DNA of 64,000 nucleotides from Variovorax sp. OV700. GTDB lineage: Bacteria > Pseudomonadota > Gammaproteobacteria > Burkholderiales > Burkholderiaceae_C. The DNA is taken from assembly GCF_900099805.1 (NCBI RefSeq), contig NZ_FNDR01000004.1, forward strand, positions 124,001-188,000. Reading direction: 5' to 3'. Under the pieces are notes generated by a model. The model was given only the letters and a program-made list of their open reading frames with translations. It did no database searches and was not told where the DNA came from. The position numbers were made by a program, and so were the translations under genes. Below, one piece after another: positions 9,543 through 18,918 of this stretch. The first letter of the stretch is position 1. Every line of letters begins with the position of its first letter.

Positions 9543-9989
9543 TCAACCCAGGTCCGAGCGCTTGCAGTCGAAGACCACGCTTTGCTCGACCGCTCGCAGC
9601 GCAGGCACCTTGTTGGCGAAAGCGACGCCTGCGCTGACAAGGCGCCACTCGCTCGCCTTGAACAGCTTGAAAAGGTGCGTGACCTCGGTCCCGACCGTGG
9701 GAATGGAGTTGAAAACATAAACCGGTTCCCCGGACTGGCTCTCTTCCATGCCCACCAGATCGGCCCTCATCTTGCCCATGGTTTCCGTGTCTTTCGTTCG
9801 GGAACGCACGACGTCGAGGTTGACGGTGCGGGAGTGCTCGTCGATCGAGATTCTGCGGACCCAGTTGAAAGGCGCTGCAGGCCCATTGCTTGCCCCCGGA
9901 ACGCAGGTGATGGTTCCTGCCGATGCCGCCCCTGCTGCTGAAAACAGCATGAGGAATTGGAGTGCAAGCCGGTTTGCCGAGATGCTCAT
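9543..9989 (-). CDS. exported hypothetical protein
   Basis: Unrecognised protein of 148 aa. The first 24 residues form a clear Sec signal peptide (polar start, hydrophobic LALQFLMLF, small residues AGAASA before the predicted cleavage site). The mature part has two cysteines near its ends (TCVPG and FDCKR) that could form a disulfide, and it is probably a small beta-rich periplasmic protein. It ends 25 bases upstream of greB on the same strand, but that may not imply a shared function. The product resembles the short surface-adhesin-E-like or uncharacterised exported proteins common in Comamonadaceae. No function is assigned. Confidence 0.7.
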   Translation of the reverse strand: MSISANRLALQFLMLFSAAGAASAGTITCVPGASNGPAAPFNWVRRISIDEHSRTVNLDVVRSRTKDTETMGKMRADLVGMEESQSGEPVYVFNSIPTVGTEVTHLFKLFKASEWRLVSAGVAFANKVPALRAVEQSVVFDCKRSDLG

Positions 9990-10097
9990 GGTGCCCTGCG
10001 CGTTGTATGACTGGGCTGAACTTTAGCCCCAGGCGCATGAGCGTGCTTTCTCTACGCACCGTGACCACGGCTGCATCGGCTGAAATGGATGCGATGG

Positions 10098-10141
10098 GCC
10101 AAAAGAAAATGGCCTAGAAGATCGAAACCTTCTAGGCCATT
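10098..10141 (-). terminator. intrinsic terminator downstream of the tRNA-Arg gene
   Basis: A perfect 13-bp inverted repeat (AATGGCCTAGAAG and its complement, 8-base loop) lies nine bases beyond the encoded CCA of tRNA-Arg. Read on the minus strand, it is followed by a T-rich run (TTTCTTTT). It probably ends transcription of the two tRNA genes, and possibly of hrcA. Confidence 0.85.
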
Positions 10142-10149
10142 CAAGAGAG

Positions 10150-10226
10150 TGGTGCGGCTGGCAGGAATTGAACCCACGACCCCTTGGTTCGTAGCCAAGT
10201 ACTCTATCCAACTGAGCTACAGCCGC
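10150..10226 (-). tRNA. tRNA-Arg (anticodon ACG)
   Basis: 77-nt tRNA with a complete cloverleaf. The acceptor stem GCGGCTG pairs with CAGCCGC, the discriminator is A and CCA is encoded. The anticodon stem CTTGG/CCAAG holds the loop CTACGAA with anticodon ACG. The T-loop is TTCAATT with two wobble pairs in its stem. The ACG anticodon is expected to be deaminated to ICG by TadA. It lies 64 bases downstream of another tRNA gene on the same strand. Confidence 0.97.
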
Positions 10227-10290
10227 ACAGCTATCGATTATAGCATCCATTTCGCCCCCCGGCGAACCAGGTCAGAAAATGAATGCCAAG

Positions 10291-10367
<77 letters not shown>

Positions 10368-10399
10368 ACGAGAGGCCACGATTCTATTCGCGGCGCTGA

Positions 10400-11407
10400 C
10401 TACTTGCGGTGGCTCAGCGCATTGCTGACCAGCCGGGAGGTGATGTCGACGATCTGGATCATGCGCTCGTAGGGCATTCGCGTCGGCCCGATGACGCCCA
10501 GCGTGCCCACCACCTGCCCGTCGACTTCATAGTTGGCGCTGACGATGGAAAGCTCCTCGAATGGCACCACCTGGCTTTCGCCGCCAATGAAGATGCGCAC
10601 GCCTTCCGCCTTGCTCGACACGTCGAGCAGCCGCATCAGTTGCGCCTTTTGCTCGAACAGCTCGAATGCACGGCGCAACTGTCCCATGTCGCTCGAAAAG
10701 TCGGTCACGGAAAGCAGGTTGCGCTCGCCGGAAATCACGACGTCGTCTTCTTGCGCCTCGGTGAGCACCTCGGAGCTGACGTTGACTGCCGCCTGCATCA
10801 GCGCAGCAATCTCGCCGCGCAGTTTTTCGACTTCGGACTGGAGCCGGTCGCGCACCTGCTCGATGGTCAGGCCCGCATAGTGGGCATTGATGTAGTTCGA
10901 TGCCTCCACCAACTGCGACTGCGAATAATCGGCTTCCGGGAAGATCACCCGGTTCTGCACGTCGCCGTCGGGCGAGACGATGATCACCAGCAGCCGCCGG
11001 TCCGAAAGCTTCAGGAATTCGATCTGCTTGAACACCGAGGCGCGCCGCGGCGCCATGACGACGCCGACGAACTGCGACAGGTTGGACAGCAGATTGGCGG
11101 CGTTGGCAATCACCTTCTGGGGCTGGTCGGGCGCAAGGCTCGGCGCGCTCATCTGCTCGCGCTGCGCCGTGAGCATGGTGTCGACGAAAAGCCGGTAGCC
11201 GCGAGCGGTGGGAATGCGTCCGGCCGAGGTGTGCGGGCTGGCAATCAGCCCCAGCGACTCGAGATCCGACATCACATTGCGGATGGTCGCGGGGGACAGG
11301 TCCAACCCGGGCGCGCGCGACAAAGTCCGCGACCCGACCGGCTGGCCTTCGGCGATGTAACGCTCGACCAGCGTCTTGAGGAGCAACTTGGCACGGTCGT
11401 CCAGCAT
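10400..11407 (-). CDS. hrcA: heat-inducible transcription repressor HrcA
   Basis: HrcA repressor, 335 aa, which binds CIRCE operators (TTAGCACTC-N9-GAGTGCTAA) and is kept active by GroEL. The N-terminal winged-helix segment ([22 protein letters not shown], then [14 protein letters not shown]) is characteristic, and the C-terminal GAF-like domain is complete with the [13 protein letters not shown] motif. It is divergent from nadK with only 28 bases between the start codons, and no CIRCE sequence is seen there, so autoregulation is not obvious. A perfect CIRCE lies in front of rpoH in this same window, which gives HrcA a likely local target. Two tRNA genes follow. Confidence 0.96.
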   Translation of the reverse strand: MLDDRAKLLLKTLVERYIAEGQPVGSRTLSRAPGLDLSPATIRNVMSDLESLGLIASPHTSAGRIPTARGYRLFVDTMLTAQREQMSAPSLAPDQPQKVIANAANLLSNLSQFVGVVMAPRRASVFKQIEFLKLSDRRLLVIIVSPDGDVQNRVIFPEADYSQSQLVEASNYINAHYAGLTIEQVRDRLQSEVEKLRGEIAALMQAAVNVSSEVLTEAQEDDVVISGERNLLSVTDFSSDMGQLRRAFELFEQKAQLMRLLDVSSKAEGVRIFIGGESQVVPFEELSIVSANYEVDGQVVGTLGVIGPTRMPYERMIQIVDITSRLVSNALSHRK

Positions 11408-11435
11408 TGGAAGATTTTAGTGTTGTAATTTGTAG

Positions 11436-12347
11436 ATGACTTCCCGCTTTCGTCACGTCGCGCTGATCGGCAAATACCAGGCTTCAGGCGCCCGGGCGCA
11501 GGCAGACGCGCGCGACGGCGTCATGGAAGATATCGGCGCCTTCCTGGAATCTCAAGGGTGCCAGGTCTTCGTCGAAAAATCGGCGGACGGCGAAGCCGAT
11601 GCGGATGCGAACGTCGGCGGCCGCTACGAACCGCTGAGTGTCGAGGAAATCGGCCAGCGCTGCGATCTGGGCCTTGTGGTGGGGGGCGACGGCACCATGC
11701 TGGGCATCGGCCGCCAGCTGGCGTGCTACGGCATTCCACTGATCGGCATCAACCGCGGGCGGCTCGGCTTCATCACCGATATTCCGCTCGACAACTACCA
11801 GGCCACGCTGATCCCGATGCTGGCCGGCGAGTACGAGGAAGACCACCGCAGCCTCATGCATGCGCAGGTCATGCGCGACGGCGCATCGGTGTTCGACGCG
11901 CTGGCAATGAACGACGTGGTGGTCAACCGCGGCGCCACCTCGGGCATGGTCGAGCTGCGGGTTTCGGTCGGCCGGCATTTCGTGGCCAACCAGCGCGCCG
12001 ACGGCCTGATCATCGCTTCGCCCACCGGCTCGACGGCCTACGCGCTCTCGGCTGGCGGGCCGCTGCTGCATCCCGCGGTGCCGGGCTGGGTGCTGGTGCC
12101 CATTGCACCGCACACGCTCTCGAACCGCCCGGTGTTGCTGCCCGATGCCGACGAGATCGTGATCGAGCTGGTGGCCGGGCGCGACGCCAGCGCCAATTTC
12201 GACATGCAGTCGCTGGCGTCCCTCGCCATCGGCGATCGCGTGGTGGTGCGGCGCTCCGACTTCCGGGTGCGCTTTCTGCATCCACGCGGATGGAGCTATT
12301 TCGACACGCTGCGCAAGAAACTTCATTGGAACGAAGGGGGCTCCTGA
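11436..12347 (+). CDS. nadK: NAD kinase
   Basis: NAD kinase, 303 aa, which makes NADP from NAD and ATP. The family GGDG motif is present ([13 protein letters not shown] near residue 85), followed by [21 protein letters not shown] and the [16 protein letters not shown] motif that binds substrate. The length is ordinary for proteobacteria. It starts 28 bases from hrcA in the opposite direction and its stop is one base before the recN start, so nadK and recN form an operon. hrcA/nadK-recN is a standard proteobacterial neighbourhood. Confidence 0.96.
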   Translation: MTSRFRHVALIGKYQASGARAQADARDGVMEDIGAFLESQGCQVFVEKSADGEADADANVGGRYEPLSVEEIGQRCDLGLVVGGDGTMLGIGRQLACYGIPLIGINRGRLGFITDIPLDNYQATLIPMLAGEYEEDHRSLMHAQVMRDGASVFDALAMNDVVVNRGATSGMVELRVSVGRHFVANQRADGLIIASPTGSTAYALSAGGPLLHPAVPGWVLVPIAPHTLSNRPVLLPDADEIVIELVAGRDASANFDMQSLASLAIGDRVVVRRSDFRVRFLHPRGWSYFDTLRKKLHWNEGGS

Positions 12348-12348
12348 G

Positions 12349-14028
12349 ATGGCGCTGCGACGCATCGCACTGCGCGACTTCGTGATCGTGCGATCACTCG
12401 AACTCGACCTGTCCTCCGGCTTCACGGTATTGACCGGCGAAACCGGGGCGGGCAAATCCATATTGATCGATGCGCTTCAGCTGGCGCTCGGCAACCGTGC
12501 CGACGCAGGCGCAGTGCGCGAGGGTGCCGAGCGGCTCGACGTGAGCGCCGAGTTCGACGCCGATCCGGCCTTTGCAGCCTGGCTCGACGAAGGCGGATTC
12601 GAATCCGGCGACGCCCTGCTGCTGCGCCGCACCGTCGACCTGCAAGGCCGCAGCCGCGGCTGGATCAACGGAAGCCCGGCCACGGCCACGCAGCTGCGGG
12701 AGCTCGGCGATCGCCTGCTCGACATTCACGGCCAGCATGCGTGGCAGAGCTTGACGCGTCCCGAGGCCGTGCGCGGCCTCCTCGACGCTTATGCCGGAGT
12801 GCGCACCGATGCGCTGGACGCGGCTTGGCAAGCGTGGCGACAAGCCCTCTCCGCGCTCGACCACGCGCGCTCGGCGCAAGATTCGCTGCAGCGCGAGCGT
12901 GAGCGGCTGCAATGGCAGATTGCCGAGGTGATGAAGCTGGCCCCCGCCGAAGGCGAGTGGGAAGAGCTCTCGACCAACCATGCCCGCGTCTCCAACGCAC
13001 AGGCGCTGATCGACGCGGCGCAAGGCGCCAGCCAGGCGCTGGAAGACGACGACAACGGCGCGCTGGCAGCGCTTTCGCGCGCAGTCGCCCTGCTGCAGAA
13101 CTGCGAGCACATCGAACCCGAATTCCGCGCACTTGGCGAGGTGCTGGCCTCCAGCGTGGCACAGGCCTCTGACGCCGCGCATTCGCTGCACGGGTACCTG
13201 CGCGACGCGGAAGCCGATCCGCAGCGCCTTGCCGAGCTGGACGAGCGCATGGGGCTCTGGATGTCGCTGGCGCGCCGCTACAAGCGCACGCCGAACGACC
13301 TGCCGGCGCTGCTGGCAGGCTGGCAGGCCGAGCTGAAGGCGCTCGATGCGCAAAGCGACCTCGAAGGGCTGGAGCGCGCCGAGCAAAATGCGCAGCAGGC
13401 CTACATGAAAGAGGCCAAGGCGCTCGGCAAAACGCGCAAGCAAGCGGCACCGCGTCTGGCCGAAGCGGTCACCAAGGCGATGCAGGGGCTTGGCATGCAA
13501 GGCGGCAGATTCGAAGTCGAGCTGCAGCCGCTGGCGCAGCCGGGCCGCGCCGGACTTGAAGACGTTGCCTTTCTCGTGAGCGGCCATCCCGGCAGCACGC
13601 CCCGCCCCATCGGCAAGGTGGCGTCGGGCGGCGAGCTTTCCCGCATTGCCCTGGCCATCGCGGTGACCACAAGCCAGCTTGGCGCAGCGCAGACGCTGAT
13701 CTTCGACGAGGTCGATGCCGGCGTCGGCGGGGCCGTGGCCGAGACCGTGGGGCGTCTCATGAAACAGCTCGGGCGCGATCGCCAGGTCTTGGCGGTCACC
13801 CATCTGCCGCAAGTGGCCGCCTGCGCCGATCACCACCTGGTGGTCGCCAAGCGCCAGACGACCGCAGCCGGCCAGGACGGCCCGCGCACCGAAAGCGGCG
13901 TCGCGCGGCTCGACGACGACAACCGCGCCCGCGAAATCGCCCGCATGCTCGGCGGCGAGAAGGTTTCGCAGACTTCGCTGGCGCATGCCCGCGAAATGCT
14001 GGGCCACAAGACTTCGGCAGCGCTGTGA
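12349..14028 (+). CDS. recN: DNA repair protein RecN
   Basis: RecN, 559 aa, an SMC-like ATPase used in double-strand break repair. Walker A is [11 protein letters not shown] near residue 28, a long coiled-coil-rich centre follows, and the ABC signature region ([17 protein letters not shown]) and Walker B ([12 protein letters not shown]) are in the C-terminal head. Length matches the family. The gene begins one base after nadK and ends in TGATG, sharing a base with the rapZ start. In E. coli recN is SOS-induced, but no obvious LexA box was noticed before nadK-recN here. Confidence 0.96.
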   Translation: MALRRIALRDFVIVRSLELDLSSGFTVLTGETGAGKSILIDALQLALGNRADAGAVREGAERLDVSAEFDADPAFAAWLDEGGFESGDALLLRRTVDLQGRSRGWINGSPATATQLRELGDRLLDIHGQHAWQSLTRPEAVRGLLDAYAGVRTDALDAAWQAWRQALSALDHARSAQDSLQRERERLQWQIAEVMKLAPAEGEWEELSTNHARVSNAQALIDAAQGASQALEDDDNGALAALSRAVALLQNCEHIEPEFRALGEVLASSVAQASDAAHSLHGYLRDAEADPQRLAELDERMGLWMSLARRYKRTPNDLPALLAGWQAELKALDAQSDLEGLERAEQNAQQAYMKEAKALGKTRKQAAPRLAEAVTKAMQGLGMQGGRFEVELQPLAQPGRAGLEDVAFLVSGHPGSTPRPIGKVASGGELSRIALAIAVTTSQLGAAQTLIFDEVDAGVGGAVAETVGRLMKQLGRDRQVLAVTHLPQVAACADHHLVVAKRQTTAAGQDGPRTESGVARLDDDNRAREIARMLGGEKVSQTSLAHAREMLGHKTSAAL

Positions 14029-14903
14029 TGGACCTCGACCTGGTGCTCATCACCGGCATGTCGGGCTCTGGCAAGTCGGTGGCGCTGCATGCGCTGGAAG
14101 ACGCCGGCTATTACTGCGTCGACAACCTGCCGCCCGAGCTGCTGACCCCTTTCATCGCACTGCAGCACGAACAGCAGGCCACGCGCGTCGCCATTGCCAT
14201 GGACGTGCGCAGCGGCGTGTCGCTGCCGATCGTTCCGCAGCAGCTCGACGCCTTGCGGAATGACGGCGTCTCGCTGCGATCGCTTTTTCTGGACGCAACC
14301 ACCGACGCGTTGCTGCGGCGCTATTCGGAGACCCGTCGGCGCCATCCGCTTTCGCGCCAGGAGGGCCGCACCGATGCTCCCGAGCAGGAGCGCGCGCTGG
14401 TTCAGGCCATCGAACTCGAGCGCGAATTGCTGGCCGACTTGCGCGATGGCGCCGACGTGATCGACACCAGCCTCATCCGCCCGGCCCAGTTGCAGAGCTA
14501 CATCAAAGCGCTGATCTCTGCGCCACAGAGTCCACTGACGCTGGTGTTCGAGTCGTTCGCCTTCAAGCGTGGTGTGCCGCTGGACGCCGACTTCGTGTTC
14601 GACGTGCGCATGCTGCCCAATCCGCACTACGTAGCCACGCTGCGCCCCCTGACAGGCCGCGATGCGCCGGTGGTCGAATGGCTGCGCGAGCATGAAGACG
14701 TGGCGCGCATGTACGACGACATCGAGCAGTTTCTTTCGCGCTGGCTCGATGCACTGGCCCGGGACCATCGCAGCTACGTGACTGTGGCCATCGGCTGCAC
14801 GGGCGGCCAGCACCGCTCGGTGTTCCTGGTCGAGCAACTGGCGCGCGCATTCGGAACCCGTTGGGGCGCCCTCAAGCGGCACCGGGAGCTCGACGCGATC
14901 TGA
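14028..14903 (+). CDS. rapZ: RNase adapter protein RapZ (YvcJ family nucleotide-binding)
   Basis: RapZ/YvcJ family P-loop protein of 291 aa. In E. coli it directs RNase E to the GlmZ small RNA and so regulates glucosamine-6-phosphate synthesis. The Walker A motif GMSGSGKS is near residue 9, DNLPPELL follows, and the C-terminal half contains the conserved [14 protein letters not shown] motif. The ATG shares its A with the recN TGA. In many betaproteobacteria rapZ follows hprK, but no hprK gene is present here. The RNA target in this organism is unknown. Confidence 0.93.
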   Translation: MDLDLVLITGMSGSGKSVALHALEDAGYYCVDNLPPELLTPFIALQHEQQATRVAIAMDVRSGVSLPIVPQQLDALRNDGVSLRSLFLDATTDALLRRYSETRRRHPLSRQEGRTDAPEQERALVQAIELERELLADLRDGADVIDTSLIRPAQLQSYIKALISAPQSPLTLVFESFAFKRGVPLDADFVFDVRMLPNPHYVATLRPLTGRDAPVVEWLREHEDVARMYDDIEQFLSRWLDALARDHRSYVTVAIGCTGGQHRSVFLVEQLARAFGTRWGALKRHRELDAI

Positions 14904-14911
14904 GCTCGCCG

Positions 14912-16000
14912 CTAGCTTGCGCTGCTCTCCAAAAGCAGCTTGCGCACGGGCGCCGGCAATCCCAAGCGGCCCCACTCTTGCGCATCCACCCAGCGCGCGG
15001 CATCGCCCCGCGGCTGGCCGCCGCTGTGAAGCAGCACCGGGTGAAGATGCAAGTCCTTGTGGGTCAGCACGTGCACGAAGGGCGGCAGGTCTTGAGTGTG
15101 GCGCTGCTCGGCGGGCGGTAGCGCGGCCAACAGCTCTTCGCGGGTGTCGAACACCGGCAGGCAATAGAGCCCCGCCCAGATGCCCTTTGCGGGGCGCTTC
15201 TCCAGCCAGATACGGCCTTCAGCATCTCGCGCCAACAGCGCCCAGAGCGACTGAGCGCTGCGCTTCAATTTGCGGGTCTTGAAGGGATAGCGCTCCGGCT
15301 GCCCCTCCCTCAGTCCCACGCAGCTCGGGCTCACCGGGCAGATCATGCAGCTCGGCTTGCGCGGAAGGCAGACCGTCGCGCCCAAGTCCATCACCCCTTG
15401 CGTGTAGCTGGCGATGGCTTCTTTCTGCTCGGCCGGCGGAAGCAGTTGCGTGGCCTGGTCCCACAGCGCGCGCTCCTGCGCCGACGAAGACATGTCGCCG
15501 CCAAAGCCGAGCACGCGCGTCAGCACGCGTTTCACGTTGCCGTCGAGAATCGCGACCCTCTCACCAAAGCAGAAGGCCGCGATCGCCGCGGCGGTGGAGC
15601 GGCCAATGCCGGGCAAAGTCGTGAGCTCGGCGGCCGTGCGCGGAAACTCGCCGCCGAAGCGGGCCACCACCTCCTGTGCGCAGCGGTGCATGTTGCGCGC
15701 GCGGCTGTAGTATCCGAGGCCACTCCAGAGTCCGAACACCTCGTCCTCGGTGCCCGCAGACAGTGCCGACACGTTCGGAAAGCGTTCGAGAAAGCGCGCG
15801 AAGTACCCGAGCACGGTCGAGACCTGAGTCTGCTGGAGCATGACTTCCGACAGCCAGACGCGGTAGGGATCCCGCGTGTTCTGCCACGGCAATTCGCTGC
15901 GGCCGTGGGTGCGCTGCCAAGCCACGACCTGCTCGGCGAAACCGGTGGGTGCCTGCAGTTCGGTGGCCGCGACGGACAACACCGGACGTTCAGGCCGCAC
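14912..16000 (-). CDS. mutY: A/G-specific adenine glycosylase MutY
   Basis: MutY, 362 aa, which removes adenine mispaired with 8-oxoguanine or guanine. The N-terminal WQ..HGR-ELPWQ and SEVMLQQTQV motif, the helix-hairpin-helix LPGIGRSTAAAI with its following catalytic aspartate, and the four-cysteine [4Fe-4S] loop (C-x6-C-x2-C-x5-C, around CLPRKPSCMICPVSPSC) are all present. A Nudix-like C-terminal domain that recognises 8-oxoG follows. The start overlaps the end of the dynamin-like gene by 11 bases. mutM is also on this strand just upstream, so the two oxidised-guanine repair genes flank the dynamin gene. Confidence 0.96.
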   Translation of the reverse strand: MRPERPVLSVAATELQAPTGFAEQVVAWQRTHGRSELPWQNTRDPYRVWLSEVMLQQTQVSTVLGYFARFLERFPNVSALSAGTEDEVFGLWSGLGYYSRARNMHRCAQEVVARFGGEFPRTAAELTTLPGIGRSTAAAIAAFCFGERVAILDGNVKRVLTRVLGFGGDMSSSAQERALWDQATQLLPPAEQKEAIASYTQGVMDLGATVCLPRKPSCMICPVSPSCVGLREGQPERYPFKTRKLKRSAQSLWALLARDAEGRIWLEKRPAKGIWAGLYCLPVFDTREELLAALPPAEQRHTQDLPPFVHVLTHKDLHLHPVLLHSGGQPRGDAARWVDAQEWGRLGLPAPVRKLLLESSAS

Positions 16001-17954
16001 GCAGTTCGCCGATGGCGGCGGCCGCGGCGACCGGCCTTCCCTGTTGCGTGATCATCGAAGTGAATTCCTGCAGCCGGACATGCAACTCGGCCAGGTTGCT
16101 CTCTTGCGCGGACAGTTCGAGCAGGCGCTCGTCGAGGTTGCCGGCCGCACTCTGGATGCGCTCGATCGCCTCGATGCGCTTGGTGAAGTTGCGGCGGCGC
16201 TCCTTCAGCTGTGCGTCGATCTGCGCACTGGCGCCTTTGCTCCAGCGCTCGACCTCGGTCATTGCAGCCTCGTTGACCAGCCGCAGCCGGCTTGCGAGCG
16301 CGCGTACAAGCTTGTCGCAGAAGTCCGCCTGTGCCAGCTTCAGCAGATTGCCCACGCCCAGGTAGTGAATGTGGCTGCGCTCGATCTGGCTCAGCTCCTG
16401 CTCGAAGCTGGTCAGGTCCGGCTCGGCGGGTGCCTGCAAGGTGAAGCCCTGCTCCGCGTTGAGCTGGCGGAAGGTCGCGTGCAGCATCGATTGGATCTCG
16501 GCCGTGGTCGCCTGCACTTCGCGCAGGTTGTTGCGCAGCGAGTCGAAGGTTTCGCCGTACACCTTGCGCACGTTGAGCTTGATGCCCGGGCGCTTGAGCG
16601 CGCCCGAAAGCCGCACCATGTCGGCCTTGAGCGCGGTGCGGCCGAGCACGGCATAAACCTCGCGCAGCAGCTTGCCCTGCACGGAGCGCAAGGCCAGGAT
16701 GCGCGTGTTGCTGCCCTCGAACTCGGTCTGCTCCTGGTCGATGCGCCCACGCATGTGGCGGATGACCGAAATATTCTTGCCGCGCAGGCCCTGCAGCTCG
16801 AGCGCCTGCTCCGACAGGTCGCGCTGGCGCACCTTCAGGATGCGCTCGGCCTCGACCCGCAGCGCCACCATGCCCGCATCCACGGCAAGCCGCAGCATGG
16901 TTTCGCGCTTGCCCAGCACGCCTTCGGCGAGCAGCGTTTCGAGCGCCGGCAGTCGGCTGGCGTCGAGAAGCCGCACATCGCGCTGGATCTTTGCCTGCAG
17001 GCCCTTTTGCGCCGACACCGGCAGCACCTGAACGAGCGGAACCTCGAGAAACTTGGCCGCTACTTCGCGCTGCCGCTCGATCTGCATCTCGATCTGCGCG
17101 GGTGTGCTGAGCGAGTCCCACATGGTGTCGATCTTGTTGAGCACCACGAAGCGCGTGTCGCTGCCTTCGCTTTCGGTGACCAGGTGCTCGCGCCAGATGG
17201 ACAGGTCGGAGCGGGTCACCCCGGTTTCCGCGCCCAGGATGAAGACGACCGCATGGGCCTGCGGGATCAGGCTCACCGTGAGTTCGGGTTCAGCGCCGAT
17301 CGCGTTCAGGCCCGGAGTGTCTAGGATCACCAGCCCCTGCTCCAGCAAGGGATGCGGCATGTTCAAGATGGCATGGCGCCAGCGTGGAATCTCGACCCGG
17401 CCTTCGGCGTCCTGCACCGGGTTGTCGTCCGGCGTCTCTTCGTTCCAGAAGCCCAGAGCGTGCGCCTCGTCCTTGCTGACCCAGCGCACCTCGGCCACCT
17501 TGCCCATGGCCAGGGCCAGTTGCTCGGCGTTCTCCACGTCGATCGCGATTTCGGTCCAGCGCGTGGGCTTTTCGCGCCAGTGCGTGAGCGAATGAGGCTC
17601 CAGGCGGGTTTCAATCGGCAGCAGCCGCAGCTTGGGGGCCTGCGCGGCGTCATAGCCCAGTTCGGTCGGGCACATCGTCGTGCGTCCCGCACTGGCCGGC
17701 ATGATGCGCCGCCCGTAGCCCGCGAAGAAGATCGCGTTGATCAGCTCCGATTTGCCGCGCGAGAACTCGGCCACGAAGGCAACCATGACCTTGCTGTTGC
17801 GGATCTGCAGCTCCAGGCCGCGCAGGCGCTCGGCCACGGCCTGGTCGAGCAGCTCGTTTTCGGTCAGCCAGCGGGTCAGCCACTGGAGGCGATGCGCAAA
17901 ATTGCTTCGCCAGGCACCGTGCTGATCGAGTTGTTGATTGAAAGAGCGGCTCAA
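15990..17954 (-). CDS. dynamin-like large GTPase
   Basis: Dynamin-family GTPase of 654 aa. The P-loop region reads VAEFSRGKSELINAIFF (61-77), with alanine in place of the first P-loop glycine. Switch I carries TTMCPTEL, G3 is DTPGLNAIG and G4 is VLNKID. The remaining 350 residues are mostly long helices with coiled-coil character, which suits a bacterial dynamin stalk. No classical transmembrane segment is seen. It lies between mutM and mutY, overlapping mutY by 11 bases, which suggests cotranscription with DNA repair genes. Membrane remodelling is the family role; the function here is unknown. Confidence 0.85.
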   Translation of the reverse strand: MSRSFNQQLDQHGAWRSNFAHRLQWLTRWLTENELLDQAVAERLRGLELQIRNSKVMVAFVAEFSRGKSELINAIFFAGYGRRIMPASAGRTTMCPTELGYDAAQAPKLRLLPIETRLEPHSLTHWREKPTRWTEIAIDVENAEQLALAMGKVAEVRWVSKDEAHALGFWNEETPDDNPVQDAEGRVEIPRWRHAILNMPHPLLEQGLVILDTPGLNAIGAEPELTVSLIPQAHAVVFILGAETGVTRSDLSIWREHLVTESEGSDTRFVVLNKIDTMWDSLSTPAQIEMQIERQREVAAKFLEVPLVQVLPVSAQKGLQAKIQRDVRLLDASRLPALETLLAEGVLGKRETMLRLAVDAGMVALRVEAERILKVRQRDLSEQALELQGLRGKNISVIRHMRGRIDQEQTEFEGSNTRILALRSVQGKLLREVYAVLGRTALKADMVRLSGALKRPGIKLNVRKVYGETFDSLRNNLREVQATTAEIQSMLHATFRQLNAEQGFTLQAPAEPDLTSFEQELSQIERSHIHYLGVGNLLKLAQADFCDKLVRALASRLRLVNEAAMTEVERWSKGASAQIDAQLKERRRNFTKRIEAIERIQSAAGNLDERLLELSAQESNLAELHVRLQEFTSMITQQGRPVAAAAAIGELRAA

Positions 17955-18033
17955 AGGGAATATGTAAGAAACAACTTACAAATATAGCATCGCAAGCTGT
18001 GGGGCAGGATATTCGAACGCGCGGGCCGAAACA

Positions 18034-18846
18034 CTATTTTTGACAATTTGGGCAATAGTAAGTCGAACGCTGCCCCTGGCGCAGTTGCCGTATCGGCGTT
18101 GCGCAGACCCGACAAGGCTCGCCCGCTCTGCCGTAAACCGTCGCTTCGAGCTGAAAGTAGCCGTTCTGCCCGTCTACATTGGAGAAGTCGCGAAGCGTGC
18201 TGCCGCCCTTCTCCACCGCCCTCGCGAGAATCTCGCGCACTGCCGCATGGAGCTTGGCCGCGCGTGGCCGGCTGATGCGCGCGGCCGAAAGGGTCGGGCG
18301 TATGCCCGCCTGGAACAGCGCCTCGGACGCATAGATGTTGCCGACGCCCACCACCACGTCGCCCGCAAGCAGCACCTGCTTCACTGCCGTCCGGCGTTTG
18401 CGAAGACCGGCATGAAACGCATCCAGGTCGAACGCGTCGCCCAGCGGCTCCATGCCGAGGCCGCCGAGCAACTTGACGGCCCAGGGCGCGGCCTCATCGT
18501 CCACGTAGACCACGGCGCCGAAGCGGCGCGGATCGTTGAGCCGCAGCGTGCCGCGGTCGGTGACCAGATCGAAGTGATCGTGAGCGCCAGGGGCGGGAAG
18601 CGCCGCGTCGAAGCGCAGGCTGCCCGACATGCCCAGGTGCAGCAGCAGCAGCCCGCGGTCCAGGTCGATCAGCAGGTACTTGCCGCGCCGGCGCACCTGC
18701 AGCACCCGCCGTCCGGCCAGCGCCTCGGGCGCGACCATGAGTGCCCAACGCAGGGGCTTGCCGATGCGAACCGCATCGATGCGTGCACCGGCGATGCGCT
18801 CGGCAAAACCGCGCCGCGTCACTTCGACTTCGGGAAGCTCAGGCAT
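18034..18846 (-). CDS. mutM: formamidopyrimidine-DNA glycosylase MutM
   Basis: Fpg/MutM, 270 aa, a bifunctional glycosylase/AP lyase for 8-oxoguanine and FaPy lesions. The mature protein begins with the catalytic proline of MPELPEVE, the conserved lysine lies in [11 protein letters not shown], and the C-terminal zinc finger is C-x2-C-x16-C-x2-C. The [10 protein letters not shown] segment is also typical. The start was set at the PELPEVE methionine; a longer ORF upstream is meaningless. mutM, dynamin and mutY all point the same way, with 79 bases between mutM and the dynamin gene downstream of it. It is divergent from the TPR-lolB-ispE operon. Confidence 0.97.
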   Translation of the reverse strand: MPELPEVEVTRRGFAERIAGARIDAVRIGKPLRWALMVAPEALAGRRVLQVRRRGKYLLIDLDRGLLLLHLGMSGSLRFDAALPAPGAHDHFDLVTDRGTLRLNDPRRFGAVVYVDDEAAPWAVKLLGGLGMEPLGDAFDLDAFHAGLRKRRTAVKQVLLAGDVVVGVGNIYASEALFQAGIRPTLSAARISRPRAAKLHAAVREILARAVEKGGSTLRDFSNVDGQNGYFQLEATVYGRAGEPCRVCATPIRQLRQGQRSTYYCPNCQK

Positions 18847-18918
18847 GAAATTGAAAACTCCGGGCTGCGACGAAGCCCCACGTAATGCTGGCTCAAAAGC
18901 TTGGATTATTATGGTTCG

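Noticed and set aside
12394..14007. 537-codon minus-strand open frame opposite recN
   Set aside because: Fully antisense to RecN, which has all motifs in the other strand. No start signal or domain was recognised in the antisense translation.
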